Virus record (IMG/VR): IMGVR_UViG_3300023184_000038
Location: 62,001-126,000 of that record
DNA length: 64,000 nt
Source of the DNA: a virus
Strand: one strand, 5' to 3'
Part shown: one piece after another, positions 34,540 through 43,325 of the stretch
How the letters are laid out: every line of letters begins with the position of its first letter
How positions within the stretch are numbered: position 1 is the stretch's first letter
Notes under the pieces: model-generated
What the model was told of the DNA's origin: nothing
Seen by the model: only the letters and a program-made list of their open reading frames with translations
Database searches by the model: none
Made by a program: the position numbers and the translations under genes

Positions 34540-36133
34540 GTTCATCCTTCATCAGGAACCCTAGTTTTTTCATGGCTGTCAGATAGGCTCTCCACAATTT
34601 ATCAGGCCAACCGGTTGGTCGTTCGTAAGTCTTTCCGTCTACGGTTGCACGTTTTGGTAAAGGGCCAATATCTTGCACTGGATCTCCTGATTTACCCCAG
34701 GGCTTGTCGGTTGCTGCAACTGCCAGTGCTGGCAATTGACCAGACATAGCCTTCTCTCTAAGGTCTTCTATACCATCTATTGTTGCTTTTATATCTACTT
34801 TTAAATCGGCATCAGTAGTATCTAGTCCAAAATAACGCACAAGTATAGGCAACTGTTTTTTAATTATATCAACATCTTCTTTTGATATAAATCCAGCTGC
34901 TACAGCCTGTCCAACTGTACCTGCCTGCCCGGCTCCGCCTTCAGGTCCTCCGCCAGGCACACCGCCTTCAGGTCCTCCGCCAGGCACACCGCCTTCAGGT
35001 CCTCCGCCAGGCACACCGCCTTCAGGTCCTCCGGGAGGTTTATCTTCTGGTTTTTCTTCTTTGTTATTCCACCAGTCCCATAATGCTTTACCACCTTCAT
35101 ATGCTCCCCATAAGCCTAATCCCACGCTTCCAGCTTTTCCTAACTTACCAAGACCACTACCAATACTACGCATTGGATTACGGGCAGCAGCTGCTGCGGT
35201 CCGTCTAGCAGTTGATTGAGCTGTAATTGCTGCCCTTCTAGCTGCCTGGGCTGCTCTATTCCTAGCGCCGGGACTGCCACCTCGGACTAGTCTACCAAGT
35301 CCCCGAACTAACGGAGCAATAAATTCATTTAATTGTTCTGGCTTATTTTCAATTAAAATAGTAAAAATTCTAATTTGTTCAGCAGGTGAAAATTCATGTA
35401 GATTTTCAGATATCAGCCTACGTTTGAGAGTATTTCTACTTTCTGTTGTTACCTTATATTTTTTAAGAATATTGTTTAATTGAGTCAATGCAGTAGTTAA
35501 ATCAGCGGCAGGGCCGATATCTTTATCTGCATTTCCTGATTTACCCCTAAGATTGCCCGCTGCTGCAGCACCTGCTGCACCACCTGCAGTATTTGCACCC
35601 GCCTCGGCATCCATTCTATCAGCAATTCGTTCAGCTTGTGCTGCTGCGTCCGGTGCTTGATTTGCTGTAGTTGATGAATCAGTAGAAGAGTTTCCTGCTT
35701 GATTTGGTGTATCTGAGGAATCAGTAGAAGAGTTTCCTGCTTGATTTGGTGTATCTGGGTAAGGTTCAAACTTGTAAGGGGCAGAGTCAGTGCCGGGCCC
35801 AGGATCTTTACCGGCTTGGTTAGTTCCCGAAACACCGCGGCTAGTACCAAACGTTCCAAAATTAGAAGAAGCATTGTTAGGAGATGTGCTAAATATTGGT
35901 TCATCTGGCTTTCCACCAACTACACTCTTAACTGTATTCAAGTTGCTTGTACCAACGTTTAGTTCTTTTGCTTTTGCTTGATCGTCGGGGTCTTTAAAAT
36001 AACTTAGTGGAGGCTTTTCACCGGGCATTCTGGCTAAAATATACGGATCTTTACGGTCTGCATTACCCAACCATTTTTCTTGTTCGGGAGTAGGAGTCCA
36101 TTCTTCCCGCAAAATTAATTCATTTATTTTCAT
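34535..36133 (-). CDS. Low-complexity internal-head-like protein, 532 aa
   Basis: Begins MKINELILREE (L-x-E site). Long disordered segments carry two tandem repeats: TPNQAGNSSTDSS units (~residues 125-153) and PGGGPEGGV units (~367-400). A basic Ala/Arg-rich segment (RNRAAQAARRAAITAQSTAR) at ~280-330 is followed by GSGLGKLGKAGSVGLGLWGA, possibly membrane-active. Two copies of a short GDxxxDIGP-type phrase (NADKDIGPAADL, GDPVQDIGPLPK) occur. No catalytic motif. Driven by a good late-type promoter. Confidence 0.55.
   Translation of the reverse strand: MKINELILREEWTPTPEQEKWLGNADRKDPYILARMPGEKPPLSYFKDPDDQAKAKELNVGTSNLNTVKSVVGGKPDEPIFSTSPNNASSNFGTFGTSRGVSGTNQAGKDPGPGTDSAPYKFEPYPDTPNQAGNSSTDSSDTPNQAGNSSTDSSTTANQAPDAAAQAERIADRMDAEAGANTAGGAAGAAAAGNLRGKSGNADKDIGPAADLTTALTQLNNILKKYKVTTESRNTLKRRLISENLHEFSPAEQIRIFTILIENKPEQLNEFIAPLVRGLGRLVRGGSPGARNRAAQAARRAAITAQSTARRTAAAAARNPMRSIGSGLGKLGKAGSVGLGLWGAYEGGKALWDWWNNKEEKPEDKPPGGPEGGVPGGGPEGGVPGGGPEGGVPGGGPEGGAGQAGTVGQAVAAGFISKEDVDIIKKQLPILVRYFGLDTTDADLKVDIKATIDGIEDLREKAMSGQLPALAVAATDKPWGKSGDPVQDIGPLPKRATVDGKTYERPTGWPDKLWRAYLTAMKKLGFLMKDEQ
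34935..35034 (-). repeat. 27-base tandem repeat (PGGGPEGGV)
   Basis: Three full 27-base units and a partial fourth, encoding Gly/Pro-rich nonapeptides. A likely slippage hot spot. Confidence 0.85.
35676..35757 (-). repeat. 42-base tandem repeat (TPNQAGNSSTDSS)
   Basis: Two near-identical 42-base units; a third, diverged unit can be read upstream in the coding sense as TTANQAPD. Confidence 0.75.
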
Positions 36134-36152
36134 TTTAGTTTACCTTGTTTAG

Positions 36153-36160
36153 TATTTATC
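36153..36160 (-). promoter_or_regulatory. T4-late-like promoter box GATAAATA (minus strand)
   Basis: The minus strand reads TTGATAAATACTAAACAAGG and reaches ATG 36133 after 19 bases, with AAGG as ribosome site. The TACTA after the box also fits the T4 late consensus. Overlaps the stop of the upstream minus gene. Confidence 0.6.
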
Positions 36161-37700
36161 AATGCCTTAACAATAGAGTACTTAATACACCTGGATCGTT
36201 TGCACTAACATCCCCTTCACCGGGAGCAACAATAACATTGTACTTCATGCCAGTTGGAATTGAATTTCTTTTGGACATGTATTCAGTATAACTTAATATA
36301 CTTGATGCACTAATGCCGTATTCGTTTGCAATACGTTGTTTCATTTGAGCAAGAGCCTCAGGACTAGCAGGTTGCCATGCACCATCTGATGTCTTTTTCA
36401 AGTTACCCTTTTCATCCTTAGCCAACAAGTCATAAAATAGTTTTTCAGGCACTATACGACTATTCTTAGTTTTATCTAAGTTTGGATCTTGTGCCTTAAT
36501 TTGTTTCTCTTGTGTAGTATTAGCACCTTCACTCCAATTGATAATAAAGTTAGGCGGCTTATTAGCCAATGCTGCTCCGGCCATCTTAGTGTAAGCATAG
36601 AATCTAACATCAGGATGTTTAGCAGCCATTTTCAATGCTAAATCTAAGTATTCTGGACTAAAGAAGTCACCAGCATCATGCCAGCGAACTGTTGTTTGCC
36701 AACCATTAGGGAATTTCTTATCACCCTTTGCTGCTGCTTGTGCCTCAACAGAGATTTCATTGCTTAGTTGATTAAAGAAACCATCTGGATCATTCAATAG
36801 ATATGTTAGTATTCTTCCGTCACTTTGCCATGCTGCCTTAAATTGAATCTTACCGCCCTTCATGGCAAAGCACTCTACTTTACAAGAGCCAGCACCGGGA
36901 CAAGTATTAACAACGATTAACTTATTGGTTTGTTCATCTAGTGCAATTCCTACTAATGCTGCGAATCCAACATTAAAAAATTGTTCAAACTCTCCATTAC
37001 TATGCTTCATCTTTTCATTTTGCTTTAGTAACGCTTTGGGACGAATTGCCAATGTTTGTTTAATTTTATCCTCATCATATGTTTGACCATCTGGACTTAA
37101 GTATGTAACTACACTACTACGATGGATGTAAGGCATTTTGTATTTGTCTGTTTTAGTTTTACCAGTAGTATACTTTTCGTTGCCTTTCTTATCTACTTTG
37201 ATATTACCTGCTTTATCTAAGTCGGGTGTGCCAACGATACGTTTCATGTAGTCTTGAAACTCTTGGCTATCTAAATCACGAGTTTGTGCTGGCAGTTTGG
37301 TTGCTTCGTCTACATCTTTATACACACTACCTGCTTTATGTGCTGCATCAGTATAAGTACCGTGTAGTTTTTGTAACTGAGATAATGCTTTAGGTCCGTG
37401 AGTTTTTAAAATTTCAGCATATGCTTTGTCAGATGCTGCTTTGTTCGGGACTCTACCACCGCCGCCGTGATTTAAATAGGCTTTATGATATGCTGTCTTA
37501 GCATCAGATTCATTGATCTGTCCTAATCCAGATAGTTTACGAATTCTATCTAAGTGTTCTTGGCCTTCCGCCACACCTTCTTCTTCATCTGGCATATCAC
37601 TTGCACTAGCAACAAATTGTTGGGGAGTCATAATTTTTATTCCCGATGGTGCGCCTGCTAAATTAGAATTAGTTGACTCTAATATATCATTTATTTTCAT
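36159..37700 (-). CDS. GP88-like domain protein with one GVAEG linker, 513 aa
   Basis: Begins MKINDILEST (I-L-E site). The linker EEEGVAEGQ is at residues ~39-47. A helical module (~60-140) precedes a large domain with NTCPGAGSCKVECFAMKGG, TTVRWHDAGDFFSPEYLDLA and VRFYAYTKM, which I match to the phage gene-product-88 family (Cys-rich, function not established). GGAG precedes ATG 37700; an ATG at 37733 lacks such a site. Confidence 0.65.
   Translation of the reverse strand: MKINDILESTNSNLAGAPSGIKIMTPQQFVASASDMPDEEEGVAEGQEHLDRIRKLSGLGQINESDAKTAYHKAYLNHGGGGRVPNKAASDKAYAEILKTHGPKALSQLQKLHGTYTDAAHKAGSVYKDVDEATKLPAQTRDLDSQEFQDYMKRIVGTPDLDKAGNIKVDKKGNEKYTTGKTKTDKYKMPYIHRSSVVTYLSPDGQTYDEDKIKQTLAIRPKALLKQNEKMKHSNGEFEQFFNVGFAALVGIALDEQTNKLIVVNTCPGAGSCKVECFAMKGGKIQFKAAWQSDGRILTYLLNDPDGFFNQLSNEISVEAQAAAKGDKKFPNGWQTTVRWHDAGDFFSPEYLDLALKMAAKHPDVRFYAYTKMAGAALANKPPNFIINWSEGANTTQEKQIKAQDPNLDKTKNSRIVPEKLFYDLLAKDEKGNLKKTSDGAWQPASPEALAQMKQRIANEYGISASSILSYTEYMSKRNSIPTGMKYNVIVAPGEGDVSANDPGVLSTLLLRH
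37563..37580 (-). repeat. EGVAEG-coding repeat, copy 8
   Basis: GAAGGTGTGGCGGAAGG on the minus strand: one base change (C to G) turns Gln into Glu. Confidence 0.8.
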
Positions 37701-37716
37701 ATGTCTCCGTAAATCA

Positions 37717-37745
37717 TTTACTTTATTAGGCAAATATGCTATAAT
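37717..37745 (+). promoter_or_regulatory. Sigma70-like promoter for uvdE
   Basis: TTTACT - 17 bases - TATAAT, plus strand, 30 bases before ATG 37776. It overlaps the divergent leader of the minus-strand block. Confidence 0.55.
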
Positions 37746-37751
37746 ATACTA

Positions 37752-37759
37752 TATTTATC
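37752..37759 (-). promoter_or_regulatory. T4-late-like promoter box GATAAATA (minus strand)
   Basis: Minus strand GATAAATATAG, 51 bases before ATG 37700. Together with the plus-strand promoter it makes a divergent early/late control region. Confidence 0.5.
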
Positions 37760-37775
37760 ACTACTGGCAATTCTT

Positions 37776-38810
37776 ATGACAAATAATCATATCAAACGTA
37801 TTGGGTTTGCGTGTAAGTTTTCTGAAGTTAATACTAAAAACTTTGTAGTTAGTGTGCCTGAATTAAACACGGGCGGCACAACTTTAACTTGGTTAAAACG
37901 TCAAAAACAAGAAGTAGCAGAACAAAAATTGTGGGATACTATGGAAAAAAATATAACCCATACTCATAATCTTGTAATGAAAGTTGGATCCCTTGTACCG
38001 GACCTCAGAATGGTTAGATTAACTAGCGATATGCTAACTGCATATACCCATCCTGATTGGGAATATTTTTATAAACGCCATGATGTGATTACCCGTATGG
38101 AAGAATTATTCACTAAAGTGGGCAATTCTGCTAGAGAAAATGATGTTAGATTGTCTTTTCATCCGGGACAATTTACTGTTTTAGCAAGCGCAAGTGATGA
38201 TATCATAAATAACAGTATTAAAGAGTTTGAATATCATGCGGATATGGCTCGTAGTATGGGGTATGGTAAACAGTTTCAAGACTTTAAAATCAATGTTCAT
38301 ATTTCAGGTAGACGAGGTCCGCAAGGAATCAAAGATGTAATGAAACGTCTAACCGTAGAAGCTAGAAATATGATTACTATTGAAAATGATGAAATGACAT
38401 GGGGAATTGATTCAAGTATGGAATTGATAGATACTTGTGCATTGGTACTAGATATACATCATCATTGGATTAAAACTGGAGAATATATTGAAAATAATGA
38501 TGATCGTATTAAAAGGATTTGTGATAGTTGGCGTGGCGTGCGCCCTGTTATACATTACTCCGTTAGTCGTGATGACTTACTTGTTGGCCATTCCCGATTA
38601 CAGCGCCCCGCTCTTTTTCCGTTAATGGAGTCCGGGCATAATAAACAAAAACTTAGAGCACATTCTGATTTTTATTGGAATGATGCAGTCAATGATTGGG
38701 CATTGACTCACTGGCAATGGGCGGATATTGTCTGTGAGAGCAAAGCAAAAAATCTTGCCTCATTTGCATTATATGAACTACGTAAGGATAAAGAATGTTC
38801 AACAAATTAA
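37776..38810 (+). CDS. uvdE: UV damage endonuclease UvdE/UvsE, 344 aa
   Basis: A TIM-barrel endonuclease that nicks 5' of UV photoproducts and some abasic sites. RIGFACKFSE opens the protein; LSFHPGQFTVLAS, TIENDEMTWG, VLDIHHHWIKTG and RAHSDFYWN supply the metal-binding His/Glu/Asp residues in family order. Full length. Probably protects phage DNA. It overlaps the next gene by 16 bases. Confidence 0.92.
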   Translation: MTNNHIKRIGFACKFSEVNTKNFVVSVPELNTGGTTLTWLKRQKQEVAEQKLWDTMEKNITHTHNLVMKVGSLVPDLRMVRLTSDMLTAYTHPDWEYFYKRHDVITRMEELFTKVGNSARENDVRLSFHPGQFTVLASASDDIINNSIKEFEYHADMARSMGYGKQFQDFKINVHISGRRGPQGIKDVMKRLTVEARNMITIENDEMTWGIDSSMELIDTCALVLDIHHHWIKTGEYIENNDDRIKRICDSWRGVRPVIHYSVSRDDLLVGHSRLQRPALFPLMESGHNKQKLRAHSDFYWNDAVNDWALTHWQWADIVCESKAKNLASFALYELRKDKECSTN

Positions 38811-39256
38811 AAAATATATTTAGTAAATCTAAACCAGTCATCTCTACTGTAGAAACAATTCCTAGTAGTGTAACTTCAAGTATACCAAAAGAAAAAAGAA
38901 AAAGAAAGCCAAAAGAAAAAAAAGAAGAGAAAATTTTAAGTGCTAAAGAATTAGCCACTAGCAACGGAGAACCATATGTTAACATTGTTAAAATGGATAT
39001 TGATCATGATGATATTAATAGTGGTTCTGTAGAATTAGATTTCAATGACAAATTTGTTTTAAACTTAATTCGTGCAGGTTACAAAATAAAAACTACTGAT
39101 ACTGATAATGATATAGTTGATCGGTGGTGGATTGGACTGTGTAGGGCGACCGTACTGGAAACGTTTGATCAGGAAATGGGAGATCCAGATAAGAGAAACA
39201 GCTATCGTAATGTACGAACTAAAGATTTGGGTGATGGGCGTACAGAAGTCAGTTAA
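38795..39256 (+). CDS. Hypothetical protein, 153 aa
   Basis: A very basic N-terminal tail (IPKEKRKRKPKEKKEEK) is followed by a compact domain with YVNIVKMDIDHDDINSGSVE and IVDRWWIGLC. No name. Overlaps uvdE, so likely the same transcript. Confidence 0.6.
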   Translation: MFNKLKNIFSKSKPVISTVETIPSSVTSSIPKEKRKRKPKEKKEEKILSAKELATSNGEPYVNIVKMDIDHDDINSGSVELDFNDKFVLNLIRAGYKIKTTDTDNDIVDRWWIGLCRATVLETFDQEMGDPDKRNSYRNVRTKDLGDGRTEVS

Positions 39257-39285
39257 CAATTTGGTTAAGCACACTAAAAAAGTTG

Positions 39286-39314
39286 TTGACAATAAAGAAA
39301 AAACAGTGTATAAT
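39286..39314 (+). promoter_or_regulatory. Consensus sigma70 promoter
   Basis: TTGACA - 17 bases - TATAAT, a perfect consensus, 57 bases before ATG 39372. Expected to be among the strongest early promoters in the window. Confidence 0.9.
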
Positions 39315-39371
39315 ACACGCATTGTTAGACAATAGTGTTTAACAATAAAAAACTTTCTTAAGGAAAATAAA

Positions 39372-40685
39372 ATGGCAACAGTAAATGCAACCGCTGTAAA
39401 AACAGCAACAGCAAAAACAACCGCTAATAAAACTTCACTGACAGTATTGAATGGTCAATCTGTTGCTGTGGTAATTGCATCGGTACCCTCTGAAAAGACT
39501 AAACTAGTGTGGCGTCCAAACCGTCAGAAGGTAAATATTAGTCAATTAGATAATGTCTTGGCTAAGACTAAATCTCAATTAAAGAACAAAAATGTCGTTG
39601 ACTTGACTAATGAAATTTCGGGTTACAAGAAGTTTCAAAATATTATTGCTTTCTTAAAGGCAAACAACATTAAATTTAAGGTTGTAGACATACCTAAATT
39701 TGAGAATCACAAACTCCGTGCTTTAATCATCCCTGAGGAAGTACAACGTCTATTAGATAAACCTCATTGTGCTAAAATCAGTAGCGGGTTTGATCCTCGC
39801 TTACTAAGCCCTATCTTTATTGTGCGACTGAAGGGCACTAATCAATTGCTGGTTATCGACAGTATGCACACATTAACTGTAGTTGGTTCATTTGCAAAAG
39901 AAGGTATTTGGGATAACGTTCCTGCAGATTGGCTTGACTTTGAATATCCATGCTGGGTAGTAGATACTGACCAAGAGAGTTTTTCTCTATTGGCTGGTCT
40001 CTATCGTAACGGTGAAGGTTCTAAGCCTTGGGACGAATTTGACTATCATCGTGTTCATGTTCGTAGCTATCGTTTGTATGGGGACAATGGTCTTAATGAC
40101 AAATACAAACTAGCTGCTGAGAAACAAACTCATTGTGAAAGTGAAGATACGATTCCAATGGCACCTAATCATCCTCATGCAGGTCGTGCCGGTACGTTGA
40201 CTCATATCAAGGCTTTGACTAGCTTTACTGATGATGATATGGATAAATTCAAATTCATTATTTCAACGAATAACAAATACTGGCATGGTTCAGAAGTGGA
40301 CTCGCAAGCATTTGGTTTCTATGGTCACTTGTATGCAGGACTAATGAATGGCAACGTGCCTATGAAGGGTAAAGCGTTTGATGAATTCATGAAGAATATT
40401 CATGCTATCGTTAAAACTTTCTTTGTTGGGTTTCCTGAGTTGCGTAGCATCACCGCAGAAACACACAAGGCATGGTTGAAGATTCAAGGCAAAGATGCAA
40501 AGACTCCACCTTATAACTGTGCATTAGCATTGGTACTTAAAATGTACAAGAAAATGCACGGTAAGCACTTGGTTACTACTGATGTAAGTGATTTCATTTA
40601 TACACCAGCACCGGGAATCACGCATGATATCTATGATTCTCTTCCGCTGAATATTCGTCAGAATGTCGGTAACTACACTCTCTAA
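39372..40685 (+). CDS. ParB/sulfiredoxin-like domain protein, 437 aa
   Basis: After an Ala/Thr/Lys-rich leader (~1-25), residues ~120-190 resemble a ParB-like domain: RALIIPEEVQRLL, PIFIVRLKGTNQLLVIDSMH where ParB proteins have a DGxHR-type motif. The Arg is replaced (SMHTL), so activity may differ. The C-terminal ~250 residues are helical and unrecognised. Driven by a perfect early promoter, which suggests high early expression. Confidence 0.5.
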   Translation: MATVNATAVKTATAKTTANKTSLTVLNGQSVAVVIASVPSEKTKLVWRPNRQKVNISQLDNVLAKTKSQLKNKNVVDLTNEISGYKKFQNIIAFLKANNIKFKVVDIPKFENHKLRALIIPEEVQRLLDKPHCAKISSGFDPRLLSPIFIVRLKGTNQLLVIDSMHTLTVVGSFAKEGIWDNVPADWLDFEYPCWVVDTDQESFSLLAGLYRNGEGSKPWDEFDYHRVHVRSYRLYGDNGLNDKYKLAAEKQTHCESEDTIPMAPNHPHAGRAGTLTHIKALTSFTDDDMDKFKFIISTNNKYWHGSEVDSQAFGFYGHLYAGLMNGNVPMKGKAFDEFMKNIHAIVKTFFVGFPELRSITAETHKAWLKIQGKDAKTPPYNCALALVLKMYKKMHGKHLVTTDVSDFIYTPAPGITHDIYDSLPLNIRQNVGNYTL

Positions 40686-41115
40686 TCACGGGTGGTTCTA
40701 TAACATTATCCAAGCACAAACTCTTGTGCTTGGATATGGTATTACACTCAGGGATCTACCCGTTGACAGATTGTTAGAATATTCTAACCACGTTGCGGCT
40801 GCACAACAGTTTTGTAATTTATATTATGGTGATGTTCATCAGATTAAAGATTTAGAACGATACGTTAAAAAACAATGGGCAGAATATAGACTTGAACTAA
40901 GCAATGATAAACTAGAATGGTTAGATCCAGTACATGGAATTAACCTCAAGGATCTAGAAAATTTTGTTGCTGATAGAATCATCAATTACCCATATGACAC
41001 TATCAGAAAAGTAAAGTCAAAGTTTCTCCCGTTTACTATTAATAACCCACTACTGTTCTCTAACATCAATTCCAATCCTGATATGTTTTTGGAAGAGGTC
41101 AAGTTGACAAAATAA
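40663..41115 (+). CDS. Hypothetical protein, 150 aa
   Basis: Overlaps the previous gene by 23 bases. Aromatic and helical (NIIQAQTLVLGYGITLRDL, RYVKKQWAEYRLEL). No family recognised. Its last codons contain the -35 of the next promoter. Confidence 0.6.
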   Translation: MSVTTLSNHGWFYNIIQAQTLVLGYGITLRDLPVDRLLEYSNHVAAAQQFCNLYYGDVHQIKDLERYVKKQWAEYRLELSNDKLEWLDPVHGINLKDLENFVADRIINYPYDTIRKVKSKFLPFTINNPLLFSNINSNPDMFLEEVKLTK

Positions 41116-41132
41116 TTTTATTATGCTATACT
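41104..41132 (+). promoter_or_regulatory. Sigma70-like promoter for RNase H
   Basis: TTGACA - 17 bases - TATACT. The -10 ends 6 bases before ATG 41139, so the predicted transcript would start at or near the start codon. Confidence 0.75.
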
Positions 41133-41138
41133 ACTGAT

Positions 41139-42134
41139 ATGAAATACGCACTAATAGATACCGCAAATACCTTCTTCCGTGCTAGGCACATTGCATCACG
41201 CAATAGTACTGCGGAAGAAAAAGTAGCGATGGCCTTACATCTTACATTGGCTAGCACAAATCAAATTGTGCGTAAGTTCCAAATTGACCATGTGGCTTTT
41301 TTATTGGAGGGAAAATCGTGGAGAAAATCCTACTATGCTCCGTATAAAAGGAATCGTGTTGTAGATACAATGTCTCAAACAGAGGCAGAGGTTGAAGAAA
41401 ACACCATGTTTTGGCAAACATATGACACCTTCACGACCTGGCTCAAAGAGAAGACAAACACAAGTGTCTTGCGTGATCCAAACGCTGAGGCTGATGACTT
41501 GATTGCACGTTTTATACACTTGCATCCAGAAGATGAACATTTCATTATCAGTAGCGATACTGACTTTCTACAATTAATTGGTCCAAACGTAAAACAGTAC
41601 AACGGTATTACAAATGAATTAATTACACTTGAGGGCTACCTGAAGGATAATGGTAAGCCTGTATTAAATAAAGAAAAGAAACCTAAACTACTTGAGGATC
41701 CACAATATATACTATTCCGGAAATGCATGAGGGGAGATTCAACCGACAATGTGTTCAGTGCTTTTCCCGGGGTGCGTGAGAAAGGTAGCAAAAATAAAGT
41801 TGGATTGATTGAGGCATACGCTGATAGAACTAAGCAAGGCTATGCGTGGAACAATATGCAATTGCAGCATTGGCAGGACCACAATGGTGTGGAACACCGT
41901 GTGCGTGACGACTATGAACGAAATCGCAAATTAATTGATCTTACCGCTCAACCCGATGATATTAAACTGTCAGTAGATACAAACATTCGTGAAGGTGTTC
42001 GTAGAACTACTACCCCGCAAGTTGGTATTCACTTGATGAAGTTTGCTGGAAAATATGAATTGAATAAAATTGCTGATAATGCTGATACCTATGCAAGGTG
42101 GCTTAATAGCCCATATCAAGGAGTACTAAAATGA
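41139..42134 (+). CDS. T4 RNase H-like 5'-3' exonuclease, 331 aa
   Basis: FEN-1 type nuclease that removes RNA primers. LIDTANTFFRARHIA holds the first metal Asp, DHVAFLLEGKSWRKSYYAPYK the helical-arch region, NAEADDLIARFI and ISSDTDFLQLI the acidic cluster, and RGDSTDNVFSAFPGV the H3TH DNA-binding part. T4 Rnh is 305 aa. Works with the polymerase and ligase encoded in this window. Confidence 0.9.
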   Translation: MKYALIDTANTFFRARHIASRNSTAEEKVAMALHLTLASTNQIVRKFQIDHVAFLLEGKSWRKSYYAPYKRNRVVDTMSQTEAEVEENTMFWQTYDTFTTWLKEKTNTSVLRDPNAEADDLIARFIHLHPEDEHFIISSDTDFLQLIGPNVKQYNGITNELITLEGYLKDNGKPVLNKEKKPKLLEDPQYILFRKCMRGDSTDNVFSAFPGVREKGSKNKVGLIEAYADRTKQGYAWNNMQLQHWQDHNGVEHRVRDDYERNRKLIDLTAQPDDIKLSVDTNIREGVRRTTTPQVGIHLMKFAGKYELNKIADNADTYARWLNSPYQGVLK

Positions 42135-42150
42135 TTTTTGTAGTGGAAGC

Positions 42151-42396
42151 ATGAACGAAGTACAGTACAAAGCACATGAAGAATGGGCCAAGCAGAGAGT
42201 AGAAATTGCCGAGCGTGAGACAGATCAGGCTTTGCATTTGGTTGCAATGGCGCATTTGAATTTAATACAACATCTCAATTACGGGTTTGACCCAAAGACT
42301 GCACATAGCACCTTGATCAGTGTGGGTCAAATATACCCTAAACTAAAAGTAAAGATGGATGAATTAACTTGGGAATTAGAGAATAAAAACGTTTGA
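42151..42396 (+). CDS. Small helical protein, 81 aa
   Basis: Unknown. Mostly one long charged helix (AKQRVEIAERETDQALHLVA). 16 bases after RNase H. Confidence 0.55.
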   Translation: MNEVQYKAHEEWAKQRVEIAERETDQALHLVAMAHLNLIQHLNYGFDPKTAHSTLISVGQIYPKLKVKMDELTWELENKNV

Positions 42397-42426
42397 TATT
42401 GGCACAAGATAATTTGACCAAACTTC

Positions 42427-42455
42427 TTGTTTTATATCCTAAAATGATATATAAT
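42427..42455 (+). promoter_or_regulatory. Sigma70-like promoter
   Basis: TTGTTT - 17 bases - TATAAT, followed by AAGGAG at 42469-42474 with no ATG/GTG/TTG at the expected distance. Confidence 0.65.
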
Positions 42456-42481
42456 AGTAGAATATTATAAGGAGAACTATC

Positions 42482-43324
42482 ATCGCACAACATACACACT
42501 ACTGGAGTTGCAGTCCTTTTGCAGATTGGATTCGTGGTACTAAAAAACTTAGTTCCGGAACAACCGAAGAATGGGATAACTGGACAACTCGGGCTCAAAT
42601 AAAACACAATTTTCGCTACTGGTTGGCTGAGGAAGCACTTGGACATATCCAAGATTTTGTAACATGGCCTGTAAGGACTCTATATGATATCAAATACTAC
42701 ATTAACAACCGTTGGGTTACTCGTACTAATAGTCTTACCGCTCATCCCCGGGATATTAAGCCGGGTAAATGGCAGGACGTGGGGAACCGCTTTTTGCCTT
42801 GCCTATTCAATGAGTTGGTGGATTTTGTTGAGATAGAAACTGCATGGAGCCACATTGCTTGGGGTAGTAAAGAAGATCGTGCTAAATATAATCCTCCATT
42901 CTATGCTACGGGTTGGTTCCGTTGGAGAACATGGCGTAGTCCTCAAGCCGGACTAGATCATCTTGATTGGGCAATGACACTTACTAATGTAGAATGGTTA
43001 GCCGAAGATAAAAAAGGTGAGGCAGTGCTAACCAGTCAGGCAATTTCAGCAAAAGAAATCAAAGAACTTTATATATGGTGGACCACTGTATATCACAATC
43101 GTCCAGATCCTATGGATGCAAGTGGTTGGAGTGATCACTGTGAAGCCATGCGGTTGAAATTTCCCGGCAGTTTCTTTTCCAGTTTAAACAGTAAAGATCC
43201 AGAAGATAAAAAAGCCAGTGATAAAGCGCATAAACTTATGCAAAAAATTGAAAAAGCCTACGAAAAAGAAGATACTGAAATGCTGATTCGTTTAATTAAA
43301 GCCAGAGATAGTTTGTGGACTTGA
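42482..43324 (+). CDS. Hypothetical protein, ~280 aa, apparent ATC start
   Basis: The first normal start in this frame is TTG 42623, but the frame is open upstream to an ATC at 42482 that lies 7 bases after GGAG of an excellent ribosome site. The extra 47 codons read as real protein (HTHYWSCSPFADWIRGTK). The body is Trp-rich with GRF-like stretches (ATGWFRWRTWRSPQAGLDHL). No family named. Either a rare ATC start or a sequence change of an ATG. Confidence 0.6.
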   Translation: MAQHTHYWSCSPFADWIRGTKKLSSGTTEEWDNWTTRAQIKHNFRYWLAEEALGHIQDFVTWPVRTLYDIKYYINNRWVTRTNSLTAHPRDIKPGKWQDVGNRFLPCLFNELVDFVEIETAWSHIAWGSKEDRAKYNPPFYATGWFRWRTWRSPQAGLDHLDWAMTLTNVEWLAEDKKGEAVLTSQAISAKEIKELYIWWTTVYHNRPDPMDASGWSDHCEAMRLKFPGSFFSSLNSKDPEDKKASDKAHKLMQKIEKAYEKEDTEMLIRLIKARDSLWT

Positions 43325-43325
43325 T

